Of a DNA stretch of 64,000 bases, positions 48,374-56,553 are shown in pieces (within the stretch, counting starts at the first letter, position 1; every line of letters begins with the position of its first letter). Made by a program: the position numbers and the translations under genes. The notes beneath the pieces were generated by a model, which saw nothing but the letters and a program-made list of their open reading frames with translations, ran no database searches and was not told where the DNA came from. The stretch comes from Methylotenera sp. (GTDB lineage Bacteria > Pseudomonadota > Gammaproteobacteria > Burkholderiales > Methylophilaceae). The stretch spans positions 62,001 through 126,000 of the forward strand of contig NZ_JAQSDZ010000005.1 in the NCBI RefSeq assembly GCF_029946165.1, given 5' to 3'.

Positions 48374-49069
48374 ATGACTCAGCAGGATTTAACAAAACGC
48401 CTTAGTTACAAGTTTGTAGATAAAAATCTGCTGACTCAAGCACTGACACATCGTAGTTATGCTTCTCAAAATAATGAGAGGCTTGAGTATCTGGGCGATG
48501 GTGCGCTTAACTTCATTATCGCAAATCAGCTATATCAGCGTTTCCCAAGCTTGGCTGAGGGCGATTTAAGCCGCTTGCGAGCGCAACTGGTAAAAGAAGC
48601 TACCATTAGTGAAATCGCATTTTCCTTAAATATCGGAGATGCGCTAAAGCTAGGTGAAGGTGAGCTAAAAAGTGCAGGTTGGCGTAGGCCATCTATACTT
48701 GCTGATGCCTTAGAAGCCATTATTGGCGCCGTGTATCTTGATGGTGGGTTTTTTTCTGCCGAAGCTTTGGTATTAGAACTTTATACAGAAAAACTCAGCA
48801 CCATAGACCCTAAGATTATTGATAAAGATCCTAAGTCTTTATTGCAAGAAGTACTGCAAGGCAAAAAAATTGCTGTGCCAGAATATGCGGTTGTTCACAC
48901 GAGCGGTGAAGCACATGCTCAGGTGTTTATTGTAGAATGTTTCATACAGAAACTAGATATTCGTACCGTAGGCGAGGGCACCAGCCGTCGCATCGCAGAG
49001 CAACAAGCAGCCCAGCTTGCTTTGCTAGCATTAGAAAAAATACGCTTTGGTAAAAGCCAAATTGCATAA
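48374..49069 (+). CDS. rnc: Ribonuclease III
   Basis: Cleaves double-stranded RNA in rRNA and mRNA processing. The 231 residues have the catalytic signature NERLEYLGDGALNF (D42), the second metal site in LADALEAIIGAVYLDGG, and a double-stranded RNA-binding domain (about 155-225, DPKSLLQEVLQGK ... GTSRRIAEQQAAQLALL). Confidence 0.98.
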   Translation: MTQQDLTKRLSYKFVDKNLLTQALTHRSYASQNNERLEYLGDGALNFIIANQLYQRFPSLAEGDLSRLRAQLVKEATISEIAFSLNIGDALKLGEGELKSAGWRRPSILADALEAIIGAVYLDGGFFSAEALVLELYTEKLSTIDPKIIDKDPKSLLQEVLQGKKIAVPEYAVVHTSGEAHAQVFIVECFIQKLDIRTVGEGTSRRIAEQQAAQLALLALEKIRFGKSQIA

Positions 49070-49103
49070 ACTCAACTATAAATTGATTATTGGATAGCCC
49101 AAA

Positions 49104-50027
49104 ATGACAGACTCAAACTTGGATTCAGATTTGGATGTAGACGCATTGTCTGCATTCAAGTGCGGCACCATTGCAATTGTAGGCCGCCCTAACGTAGGTA
49201 AATCTACCTTGTTAAACCATATTTTAGGAATGAAGTTAGCCATAACTTCGCGTAAGGCGCAAACCACGCGCCATCGCTTACTGGGCATTCATACTACAGA
49301 AGATACCCAGTTTTTGTTTGTAGATACACCAGGTTTTCAACAAAAACACCTGAATACGCTCAATAAAGGTTTGAATAAAACTGTAACGCAAGTGCTCACT
49401 GAAGTTGATGTAGTGCTGTTTGTGATTGAGCCAATGAAATTAGGCGAGGCTGATCGCAAGGTATTAGCTTTATTATCAGATAAAACGCCGACAATTTTAG
49501 TGGTGAATAAATCAGATTTAATGGGCGATAAGGGTAATTTATTGCCTTTGATTCAAGACTTTGACTTGGAATTTCCATTTACAGACATCGTGCCTGTGAG
49601 CGCAAAAAAGAGCCTCAATTTAGATGAGCTTTTACATACGATTCGCAAGTATTTACCAGAGCAAGCAGCGATTTACTCTGAAGATGAGTTGACTGATAAA
49701 AATGAGCGCTTTCTTGCGGCTGAGCTAGTTCGTGAAAAGATTTTCAGATTACTTGGCGATGAAATTCCTTATTCAGTGGCCGTAGAAATTGAGAAATTTG
49801 AAGTGGTGGGTAATCTTCGCCGTATTTTCTGTGCCATTATTGTCGATAAAGATAGCCAAAAACCAATGCTTATTGGTAAAAATGGCGACAAAATGAAACA
49901 AATTTCTACTGAAGCCCGTCAGGATATGGAGAAATTGTTTGGCGGTAAAGTTTACCTAGAAACTTGGGTAAAAGTTAAGGGCGGCTGGGCTGACGATGAA
50001 AGAGCGCTAAAAAGTCTAGGTTATTAG
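49104..50027 (+). CDS. era: GTPase Era
   Basis: A GTPase for 16S rRNA maturation and 30S assembly. The 307 residues include G1 GRPNVGKS (27-34), G3 DTPGF, G4 NKSD and the C-terminal KH domain (KPMLIGKNGDKMKQISTEAR). It follows rnc by 34 bp, as in most proteobacteria. The first 20 residues are a short acidic extension. Confidence 0.98.
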   Translation: MTDSNLDSDLDVDALSAFKCGTIAIVGRPNVGKSTLLNHILGMKLAITSRKAQTTRHRLLGIHTTEDTQFLFVDTPGFQQKHLNTLNKGLNKTVTQVLTEVDVVLFVIEPMKLGEADRKVLALLSDKTPTILVVNKSDLMGDKGNLLPLIQDFDLEFPFTDIVPVSAKKSLNLDELLHTIRKYLPEQAAIYSEDELTDKNERFLAAELVREKIFRLLGDEIPYSVAVEIEKFEVVGNLRRIFCAIIVDKDSQKPMLIGKNGDKMKQISTEARQDMEKLFGGKVYLETWVKVKGGWADDERALKSLGY

Positions 50028-50067
50028 AAGAGCAGCCATTTTAACGGACTAATTTGGAGTATTTGCT

Positions 50068-50559
50068 ATGCCGAATAACGTCTATAACATACCAGTTTAT
50101 GGTCAGCCAATTGAGCCAGATGAGCAAGGCATATATTATGCTATCAATCGCAAAACTGGTGACATTAATAATGTGTTTCAGTTGGTTTATGAAAGCGCCA
50201 CGAATGCCGAGACTAATGAAGACCAAAATTGGTATTTATACCAATTAAAAAATACGGGTAAAAATGGCGAAATGGGCTGGGTGATACTGGCTGATAATGG
50301 CGATTACCCTTTAAAAGAGGTGTCTACTGAAGAGATTAAACATCACTTCGATAAGCCTGAATATGCTGAACCTAAAGGCGCTTGGCAGCTTATTCGTAAC
50401 TCTAGATATGGGTTTGGTAAATTTACCCCCATTCATGCAGATGAGAACATACGTTTTGCAATGATTCTATTTTCAGGGGCAGAGATGTTGGTGCCATTAC
50501 TGATTTTAAAGGCGGATGATAATCCTGATTTGCAAAGTACAGTTGAGCCAGAACAATAA
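50068..50559 (+). CDS. Uncharacterised protein, member of a paralogous pair
   Basis: A 163-residue soluble protein with no signal peptide, membrane segment or family that I recognise. It is paralogous to the gene that begins at 63704: both have GxPI-x-D-xQGxYYA(I/M)N near the start, FQL-Y, WYLxQL and a central IKxHFxKP. It sits between era and recO and overlaps the recO start by one base, so it is cotranslated with core RNA and DNA genes. The C-terminal half (RYGFGKFTPIHADENIRFAM) is not yet seen in the partial copy. Confidence 0.75.
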   Translation: MPNNVYNIPVYGQPIEPDEQGIYYAINRKTGDINNVFQLVYESATNAETNEDQNWYLYQLKNTGKNGEMGWVILADNGDYPLKEVSTEEIKHHFDKPEYAEPKGAWQLIRNSRYGFGKFTPIHADENIRFAMILFSGAEMLVPLLILKADDNPDLQSTVEPEQ

Positions 50560-51296
50560 TGGCGGTAAGTTCTAATCCACACCGCCAAGATAACCAACCC
50601 GTCTATGTGCTTCACACTTACCCGTTTAAAGAAACTAGCTTAGTTGTAGAATTGTTTGCACATGGTTTTGGCCGAGTGGCAACAACGGCCAAAGGGGCGA
50701 GGCGACCAAGATCTGCCATGCGTGGCATGCTACAGTCTTTTCAGCCTTTACTGGCTACTTGGTCTGGCAAGTTAGAACTTAAAACGTTGCATAGCTTAGA
50801 GTGGGGCGGCGGCTTACTCCTACTTAAAGGTGAGGCGCTCATGTGCGGCTTCTACCTGAACGAATTATTATTGCGATTGCTTCCGCGTGAAGACCCGCAT
50901 GAAAGCTTATTTGAATATTACAGTGCGACCTTAAAGATATTAGCGACTGGTGATGATTTAGCCACAACACTTAGACGCTTTGAGCTGAAGTTGTTGCAAG
51001 AACTTGGCTATGCCATTCCGCTACAACATGATGTGAATAATGAGCAAATTGTACAAGATGTTAATTATCGGTATACCGCTGAACACGGTGCAACAAGGTT
51101 AAGTGCATCGCAGACGCGAGTAAATAATGGCATACAATTGCTCGGTAAAATCTTGATAGAAATGGCGGCTGACGATTACACTTCTGTTCAAACTCAGCAA
51201 CAGAGTAAACAGTTGATGCGTTATTTATTAGCCCATTACTTAGGCGATAAACCATTGCATACTCGACAACTGCTAATTGATTTACAGGGCTTATAG
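50559..51296 (+). CDS. recO: DNA repair protein RecO
   Basis: Helps load RecA on SSB-covered DNA with RecF and RecR. The 245 residues contain the N-terminal OB-fold (PVYVLHTYPFKETSLVVELF ... KGARRPRSAMRGMLQ) and the helical C-terminal part with LLRLLPREDPHESLFEYY. No zinc-binding cysteine cluster is seen, as in many proteobacterial RecO proteins. Confidence 0.96.
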   Translation: MAVSSNPHRQDNQPVYVLHTYPFKETSLVVELFAHGFGRVATTAKGARRPRSAMRGMLQSFQPLLATWSGKLELKTLHSLEWGGGLLLLKGEALMCGFYLNELLLRLLPREDPHESLFEYYSATLKILATGDDLATTLRRFELKLLQELGYAIPLQHDVNNEQIVQDVNYRYTAEHGATRLSASQTRVNNGIQLLGKILIEMAADDYTSVQTQQQSKQLMRYLLAHYLGDKPLHTRQLLIDLQGL

Positions 51297-51326
51297 TTTT
51301 ATAAAATTTAAAGATAGAAGTTAATT

Positions 51327-52055
51327 ATGATTAAATTAGGTGTCAATATCGACCACGTAGCGACAATTCGTCAAGCGCGTGGCACCAAATATCCAAGCGT
51401 GGTGCAGGCCGCTTTGCGTGCCGAACAATCTGGCGCAGATAGCATTACTTTGCATCTGCGTGAAGATCGTCGGCATATGCAAGATGCGGATGTTCATGCT
51501 TTACGTAATTTATTGCAAACTCGTATGAATTTGGAATGCGCTGTAACTGATGAAATGGTTGAGATTGCGTTAGAAGTTGCACCGCAAGATGTCTGCTTGG
51601 TGCCAGAACGTCGCGAAGAACGTACTACCGAAGGTGGTTTAGATGTGGTGGGGAACTTCGCCAATGTGCAAAAAGCTGTGAAAAGATTAAGTGAGGCTGG
51701 CATACGCGTGTCATTATTCATTGGGCCAGATTTTGCGCAAATTGATGCTGCAAAAAAAGCAGGTGCGCCAGTCATTGAACTGCATACAGGTACATTTGCT
51801 GATGCTGAAAATCCAATTGATAGAGCACGCGAGTTGCAGCGCATTAAAGATGCCGTTGCTCACGGTTTAAACTTGGGTTTGGTGGTGAATGCCGGCCACG
51901 GATTGCACTACCATAACGTACATGAAATCGCCTCAATTGAAGGAATAGACGAACTTAATATTGGCCACGCGATTGTTGCTCATGCATTATTTGTAGGTTG
52001 GGACAATGCTGTGCGAGAGATGAAGTCGCTAGTCAAAGAGTTTAGCTATAAATAA
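51327..52055 (+). CDS. pdxJ: Pyridoxine 5'-phosphate synthase
   Basis: Condenses 1-deoxyxylulose-5-phosphate with 3-amino-2-oxopropyl phosphate to make vitamin B6. The 242 residues form a TIM barrel with [30 protein letters not shown] and the glycine-rich [13 protein letters not shown] segment. recO-pdxJ-acpS is a widespread order. Confidence 0.98.
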   Translation: MIKLGVNIDHVATIRQARGTKYPSVVQAALRAEQSGADSITLHLREDRRHMQDADVHALRNLLQTRMNLECAVTDEMVEIALEVAPQDVCLVPERREERTTEGGLDVVGNFANVQKAVKRLSEAGIRVSLFIGPDFAQIDAAKKAGAPVIELHTGTFADAENPIDRARELQRIKDAVAHGLNLGLVVNAGHGLHYHNVHEIASIEGIDELNIGHAIVAHALFVGWDNAVREMKSLVKEFSYK

Positions 52056-52079
52056 TTTAACGGATTGAAGCTCAAGTAA

Positions 52080-52469
52080 ATGATTTTTGGCATTGGTACT
52101 GACATCGTAGAAGTGGCTCGAATCGAGGCTTCTATTCAACAATTTGGCGATGATTTCGCTAGACGCATCTTAGCTGAGAGTGAATTAGTCAGTTATTTGG
52201 AGTCTCACATAAAAGCACGTTTTCTAGCGAAGCGTTTTGCTGCAAAAGAAGCATTTTCTAAAGCGCTTGGTACAGGCTTAAGAGCACCCGCAACCTTTCA
52301 GAATATTGCAGTTTCGCATGATGATTTAGGCAAGCCCTTATTGGTTTTAGCGCCAGAGTTACAAGCCTTGTTGCAATCTAAAAGTATCACGCAAATGCAT
52401 ATTAGTATTAGCGACGAGAAAAACTTAGCCGCAGCATTTGTCGTACTAGAAAATAATAATCCAACATGA
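52080..52469 (+). CDS. acpS: Holo-[acyl-carrier-protein] synthase
   Basis: Attaches 4'-phosphopantetheine to acyl carrier protein. The 129 residues show GIGTDIVEVARIEA (catalytic Asp) and FLAKRFAAKEAFSKALGTGL (magnesium-binding Glu), and a typical C-terminus (HISISDEKNLAAAFVVLE). It overlaps the next gene by four bases. Confidence 0.97.
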   Translation: MIFGIGTDIVEVARIEASIQQFGDDFARRILAESELVSYLESHIKARFLAKRFAAKEAFSKALGTGLRAPATFQNIAVSHDDLGKPLLVLAPELQALLQSKSITQMHISISDEKNLAAAFVVLENNNPT

Positions 52470-53251
52470 GTGAGCCCATGGATATAGCACGTCGATTTGG
52501 CGGTGTTTCAAGGTTATACGGTGTTGATGGTTTTGCAACATTGCAAGCGATGCACATATGCATCATTGGCATTGGTGGCGTGGGTAGCTGGGCTGCTGAA
52601 GCAATTGCACGCAATGCCGTAGGGACAATCACATTGATTGATTTAGACAATATTGCAGAGTCAAATGTCAATCGTCAATTGCATGCGGTAGATGGCGCAT
52701 TTGGTAAAGCTAAAGTGACGGCAATGGCTGAGCGGATTAAGCTCATTAATCCAGCTGCGATTGTGCATGAAGTTGAGGATTTCGTGACTGTTGAAAATGT
52801 AACTGCAATGCTAAATCGTAATTTTGATGGGGTCATCGACTGCATAGACGATGCGAAAGCCAAAGCGGCTATTGCTGCATTTTGTCAGCAAAAGAATATT
52901 CCATTAGTCATGACAGGTGCGGCAGGTGGGCGTTTAGATGCAAGTCGTATCAAGCAAGCAGACTTAAGCCATGTTAGTCATGATAAATTGTTGGCAAAAG
53001 TACGTAACTTGTTGCGTAAAGATTATGGTTTTGCAAAAGCAGATGCAGGTAAATCTAAGCCTACAGAGTTTGGTATTCAATGTATTTATTCTGATGAAGA
53101 AGCCATCATGCCCGATCGTGTATGTGAAACAAATGACACGGCAATCACTGGTTTAAATTGTGCTGGTTACGGCTCTAGCGTTTGCGTGACCGCACCTTTT
53201 GGATTTGCGGCAGCAGGTTTGCTGATTCGAGGTTTGTTAAAAAATAAGTGA
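52466..53251 (+). CDS. tcdA: tRNA threonylcarbamoyladenosine dehydratase TcdA (CsdL)
   Basis: An E1-like ATP-dependent enzyme that cyclises t6A to ct6A in tRNA position 37. The 261 residues have the ATP-binding GIGGVGSWAAEAIARNAVG, DLDNIAESNVNRQ and the QKNIPLVMTGAAGGRLDASR region. Overlap with acpS suggests coupling. Older databases call such proteins ThiF/MoeB-like or YgdL. Confidence 0.95.
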   Translation: MSEPMDIARRFGGVSRLYGVDGFATLQAMHICIIGIGGVGSWAAEAIARNAVGTITLIDLDNIAESNVNRQLHAVDGAFGKAKVTAMAERIKLINPAAIVHEVEDFVTVENVTAMLNRNFDGVIDCIDDAKAKAAIAAFCQQKNIPLVMTGAAGGRLDASRIKQADLSHVSHDKLLAKVRNLLRKDYGFAKADAGKSKPTEFGIQCIYSDEEAIMPDRVCETNDTAITGLNCAGYGSSVCVTAPFGFAAAGLLIRGLLKNK

Positions 53252-53320
53252 TTATGCATTTCTATTCTAGAAATATGACATAAAAAATGTACCAAACTTC
53301 AGCTCTATCGCTTAGATTGG

Positions 53321-53365
53321 TTTTCATCAAATTATCATTAATTTGTCACAATTGGCGCATAATAT
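53321..53365 (+). promoter_or_regulatory. Pho-box-like repeats and promoter of ppk
   Basis: Three half-sites, TTTTCAT (53321-53327), TTATCAT (53332-53338) and TTGTCAC (53343-53349), are spaced by exactly 11 bp. The last two match the PhoB consensus at about 13 of 19 positions. A -10 candidate, CATAAT/TAATAT (53358-53365), lies 7-9 bp downstream. The layout parallels the pstS and porin promoters. Confidence 0.6.
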
Positions 53366-53392
53366 GTTCTGCATATCCATAATGAAAATAAT

Positions 53393-55462
53393 ATGCGCAC
53401 AACTTACCCACCATTAAAATTACTTAATCGCGACACTAGCATTTTAGCTTTCAACCAGCGTGTATTAAGTCTTGCACAAAACCCAGATTACCCATTATTA
53501 GAGCGCTTACGCTTTATTTGTATCGTATCTTCGAATCTAGATGAGTTCTTTGAAGTGCGTGCCGCGCCACATGTCGATGCGATGCGTGAAGACGAACATA
53601 AAACCGATATTAACGTACAAAGTTATGAGGCCATATCAGAAGCCGCGCATACTTTAGTCGATAAGCAATATCAAATATTTAATACCGAATTGATGCCCGC
53701 GCTGAGTAAAAAAGGTGTGTATTTGGTTTCGCATGGTGACCGGACTGCAGAGCAACGTAAGTGGGTCGCCAAATACTTTGAAACAGAAGTGCGGCCTTTA
53801 TTGGTGCCAGTGGCGCTTGATCCATCCCATCCATTTCCGCTTGTTGCCAATAAATCGCTTAACTTTATTGTGCTGTTGGGCGGCAACGATGCATTTGGCC
53901 GCGATAACAATATTGCCATTGTTAAAGTACCAAGAGTATTGCCGCGCTTAATTAAACTGCCTAAACATTTAAGTGATAAACAGCAAAAATTTGTTTCTTT
54001 ATCTAGTGTGATTAGAGCGCATTTGACTAGTTTATTTACTGGCCGTGAAGTGATAAATTTTTCTCAGTTTAGGGTCACGCGCCATTCAGATTTGGCTGTA
54101 GATGAAGATGATGTAAAGAATTTGCGCACCGCGTTGAGGCAAGGTCTAGTGCAACGAAACTTTGGTGATGCGGTTCGTTTAGAAGTATCACATGGCTGCG
54201 ATGAAAAGCTTGCTAAGTTTTTATTACAACAATTCGATTTACCTAAACTGTCTTTATACCGGGTTAATGGTCTTGTGAATCTTGCTAGATTGATGCAGTT
54301 GGCTGATTTAGCCGAAGGCAATGATTTGAAATTTAAACCATTTGAACCTAAGCGTAGTGAGCAATTAGTTTCTGGGCAATCATATTTTACGCAGCTAAAG
54401 CAAAGAGATATATTGATTCATCAGCCTTATGAAAGCTTTGAATCAGTCATCGATTTTCTGCGTGAAGCGGTTTATGACCCAGATGTATTGTCGATTCAGC
54501 AAACGATTTATCGTACTGGTTCGGATCCACGGATGCTTAAATTGCTGCAAGAAGCCGTTAGGCGTGGCAAAGAAGTCATGGCTGTGGTTGAGCTCAAAGC
54601 GCGTTTTGATGAAGAGGCTAACATCAACTGGGCGGAAGATTTAGAGTCAGTTGGTGCGCAGGTGGTATACGGTGTTGTCGGCTTAAAAACGCACGCCAAG
54701 ATGTTGCTAGTCATGCGCCGCGAAGGTGCGCATTTAAAGCATTACGGACATGTTTCTACAGGCAACTACAACCCGAGAACTGCACGTTTATATACCGATG
54801 TGAGTATGCTAACTGCTGACGTGCAAATCACCCGAGATATGGAATATTTGTTTAGACATATTGCAAGTCAAATACAATTACCTCGCATGCAAAAGCTATT
54901 GGTTGCGCCGTTTAATCTGCATAGACAAATGTTAAGCAAAATTAGAGCGGCTGAACTTGCTGCAAAAGCGGGTAAATCTGCCCGCATTATTTTAAAAATG
55001 AATGCACTTACTGATGTCGCACTCGTGCAGGCTTTGGTGAATGCAGGACGGGCTGGCGTTGAAATTGATTTGATATTACGTGGTGCTTGCATCTTGCCTA
55101 TAGATGCGCCTGGACTAGATGGACGTATCAGGGTGCGGTCAATTATCGGTAGGCTGTTGGAGCATTCTCGAGTTTTCTATTTTAAAGTGGATGAAGTAGA
55201 AAATATGTGGCTTTCCAGTGCCGATTGGATGAACCGTAATATGATGCGCCGTATAGAAATTGCCTGGCCTATTGTTGATGCTGAGAATCGTGCGCGAGTT
55301 TTGTTTGAATGTTGCCAAATGTACTTGGATGACAACATTGATGCATGGCTACTTAACGCAGATGGAACTTATACATTGAGTAATTCAGCGTTGCCACCTA
55401 CTAAGTCTAAAGAGAATTTGTTGAGCGCACAGCAACAGCTACTAAAAAAATACGAAAACTAA
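53393..55462 (+). CDS. ppk1: Polyphosphate kinase 1
   Basis: Makes polyphosphate from ATP reversibly. The 689 residues have the N-terminal domain (SILAFNQRVLSLAQNPDYPL then LERLRFICIVSSNLDEFFEV), the head domain and the two catalytic C-terminal domains. The catalytic His is in LKTHAKMLLV and the second conserved His is in LLEHSRVFYF. It is followed by sixA, with ppx on the opposite strand. Confidence 0.97.
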   Translation: MRTTYPPLKLLNRDTSILAFNQRVLSLAQNPDYPLLERLRFICIVSSNLDEFFEVRAAPHVDAMREDEHKTDINVQSYEAISEAAHTLVDKQYQIFNTELMPALSKKGVYLVSHGDRTAEQRKWVAKYFETEVRPLLVPVALDPSHPFPLVANKSLNFIVLLGGNDAFGRDNNIAIVKVPRVLPRLIKLPKHLSDKQQKFVSLSSVIRAHLTSLFTGREVINFSQFRVTRHSDLAVDEDDVKNLRTALRQGLVQRNFGDAVRLEVSHGCDEKLAKFLLQQFDLPKLSLYRVNGLVNLARLMQLADLAEGNDLKFKPFEPKRSEQLVSGQSYFTQLKQRDILIHQPYESFESVIDFLREAVYDPDVLSIQQTIYRTGSDPRMLKLLQEAVRRGKEVMAVVELKARFDEEANINWAEDLESVGAQVVYGVVGLKTHAKMLLVMRREGAHLKHYGHVSTGNYNPRTARLYTDVSMLTADVQITRDMEYLFRHIASQIQLPRMQKLLVAPFNLHRQMLSKIRAAELAAKAGKSARIILKMNALTDVALVQALVNAGRAGVEIDLILRGACILPIDAPGLDGRIRVRSIIGRLLEHSRVFYFKVDEVENMWLSSADWMNRNMMRRIEIAWPIVDAENRARVLFECCQMYLDDNIDAWLLNADGTYTLSNSALPPTKSKENLLSAQQQLLKKYEN

Positions 55463-55530
55463 TAAAAAAACTTTGTTTAGGAAGCCTGATTTAGAAAACA
55501 TGGGTTTAGAAACATAGCGTAGAAAATATA

Positions 55531-56004
55531 ATGGCTAATTTAATTTTTTGGCGACATGCCGAAGCAGAAATACATAGTAAAAGCGGCGCGGACTGTGACA
55601 GAGCGTTAACAAAGCGCGGTCATAAAGACGCTATTAAAATGGCAAAGTGGTTGAGTCAACATTTACCATCGAATACCTTTGTATTATGTAGTCCTGCAAT
55701 ACGTTGTCTGCAAACTGTAGCCGCATTACAAGCGCTAAGCTCAATACACGTTGAAGTGGCTGATTATCTGAGTGTGGATAGTACGCCAGAAATAATCGCT
55801 AGCAAGGTTAACAATAACGATATCAACCAAACCATCTTAATTATTGGGCATCAACCCAATTTAGGTGCGTTAATTACAAAGTTACTTGGTATGAATGAGG
55901 ATGCTTGCGCAGTGAAGAAGGGCGCAGTTTGGTGGCTGCGCCAGCGCATGAATGAGGGTGTTCTACAAACTTATTTATATACTGTTAAACACCCTAATTT
56001 ATAG
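55531..56004 (+). CDS. sixA: Phosphohistidine phosphatase SixA
   Basis: A small histidine phosphatase; in E. coli SixA acts on phosphorylated histidine of ArcB and on the nitrogen PTS. The 157 residues have the N-terminal RHG-like motif FWRHAEAE and the second His in IIGHQPNLGALI. Its position next to ppk is common in beta- and gammaproteobacteria and may point to a role in phosphate metabolism. It converges on the next gene with only 6 bp between stops. Confidence 0.9.
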   Translation: MANLIFWRHAEAEIHSKSGADCDRALTKRGHKDAIKMAKWLSQHLPSNTFVLCSPAIRCLQTVAALQALSSIHVEVADYLSVDSTPEIIASKVNNNDINQTILIIGHQPNLGALITKLLGMNEDACAVKKGAVWWLRQRMNEGVLQTYLYTVKHPNL

Positions 56005-56010
56005 GCAGTA

Positions 56011-56475
56011 TTATTTCTTTTTTGGGCGGCCAGTTTTAATTGTTGGCACTTTGCTCATAGCCACTTTTAACGCGGCATCTGTCATAGCCGTTAATTGCAT
56101 AATACCTGCGCGTAATAATTCACTTTTCTTTGCAGGATTACCAAGTTTAACTAAACGTTCTTTCAACACGTAAAGTTGAGCATATTCAGCTTTTGGCATT
56201 GTAAAGCTATCACGCTCCATTTTTAATTTTTGCGCTTTTTCTTTTTCTTTTTCTTTTTCTTTTTCTTTTTCTTTTTCTTTTGCTATTGGTTTGGCTGCAA
56301 CTTTAGCTTTTACAGCTTTTGGCGCAGGGGCTACTTTAGCTGGGTTACTTGTAGTAGCCGCTATGGCAGCTAATGGTTTTGGCGTTACAATTTTTTTGAC
56401 GGCAGCTTTCACTGGAGTCGTTTTTTCAACGGGCGCTTTTAGTGCTGCAGCTTGTAGCTGATTAATTTTTGACAT
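56011..56475 (-). CDS. Lys/Ala-rich protein with (KE)n repeat, unknown function
   Basis: A 154-residue basic protein. Its N-terminal part is low-complexity (Ala, Lys, Pro), followed by a run of KE repeats encoded by a hexanucleotide repeat. A more conserved C-terminal domain (RDSFTMPKAEYAQLYVLKER, LVKLGNPAKKSELLRAG) ends in TGRPKKK, an AT-hook-like tail. The overall look (histone-H1-like N-terminus, helical C-terminus) suggests binding to DNA or to polyanions such as polyphosphate, but no family is known to me. It lies between sixA and ppx. Confidence 0.65.
   Translation of the reverse strand: MSKINQLQAAALKAPVEKTTPVKAAVKKIVTPKPLAAIAATTSNPAKVAPAPKAVKAKVAAKPIAKEKEKEKEKEKEKEKAQKLKMERDSFTMPKAEYAQLYVLKERLVKLGNPAKKSELLRAGIMQLTAMTDAALKVAMSKVPTIKTGRPKKK
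56235..56281. repeat. Hexanucleotide repeat (cttttt)n in coding sequence
   Basis: Seven full cttttt units (56235-56276) and one partial unit encode the KE run of the gene on the minus strand. Because the unit is a multiple of three, slippage would change the KE length without a frameshift. Confidence 0.95.
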
Positions 56476-56553
56476 TATGGTCTCCTAAATAAACGGTATA
56501 AACAGTTTATACCGTTACGAAATGTTTGACTGTGAATTTTTTATGACAAATTG

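Noticed and set aside
56221-56281. Pyrimidine-rich tract as a possible CRISPR-like array or phase-variation switch
   Set aside because: The period is 6 bp with no spacers, so not CRISPR; the unit is in frame, so length changes would not switch the gene off.
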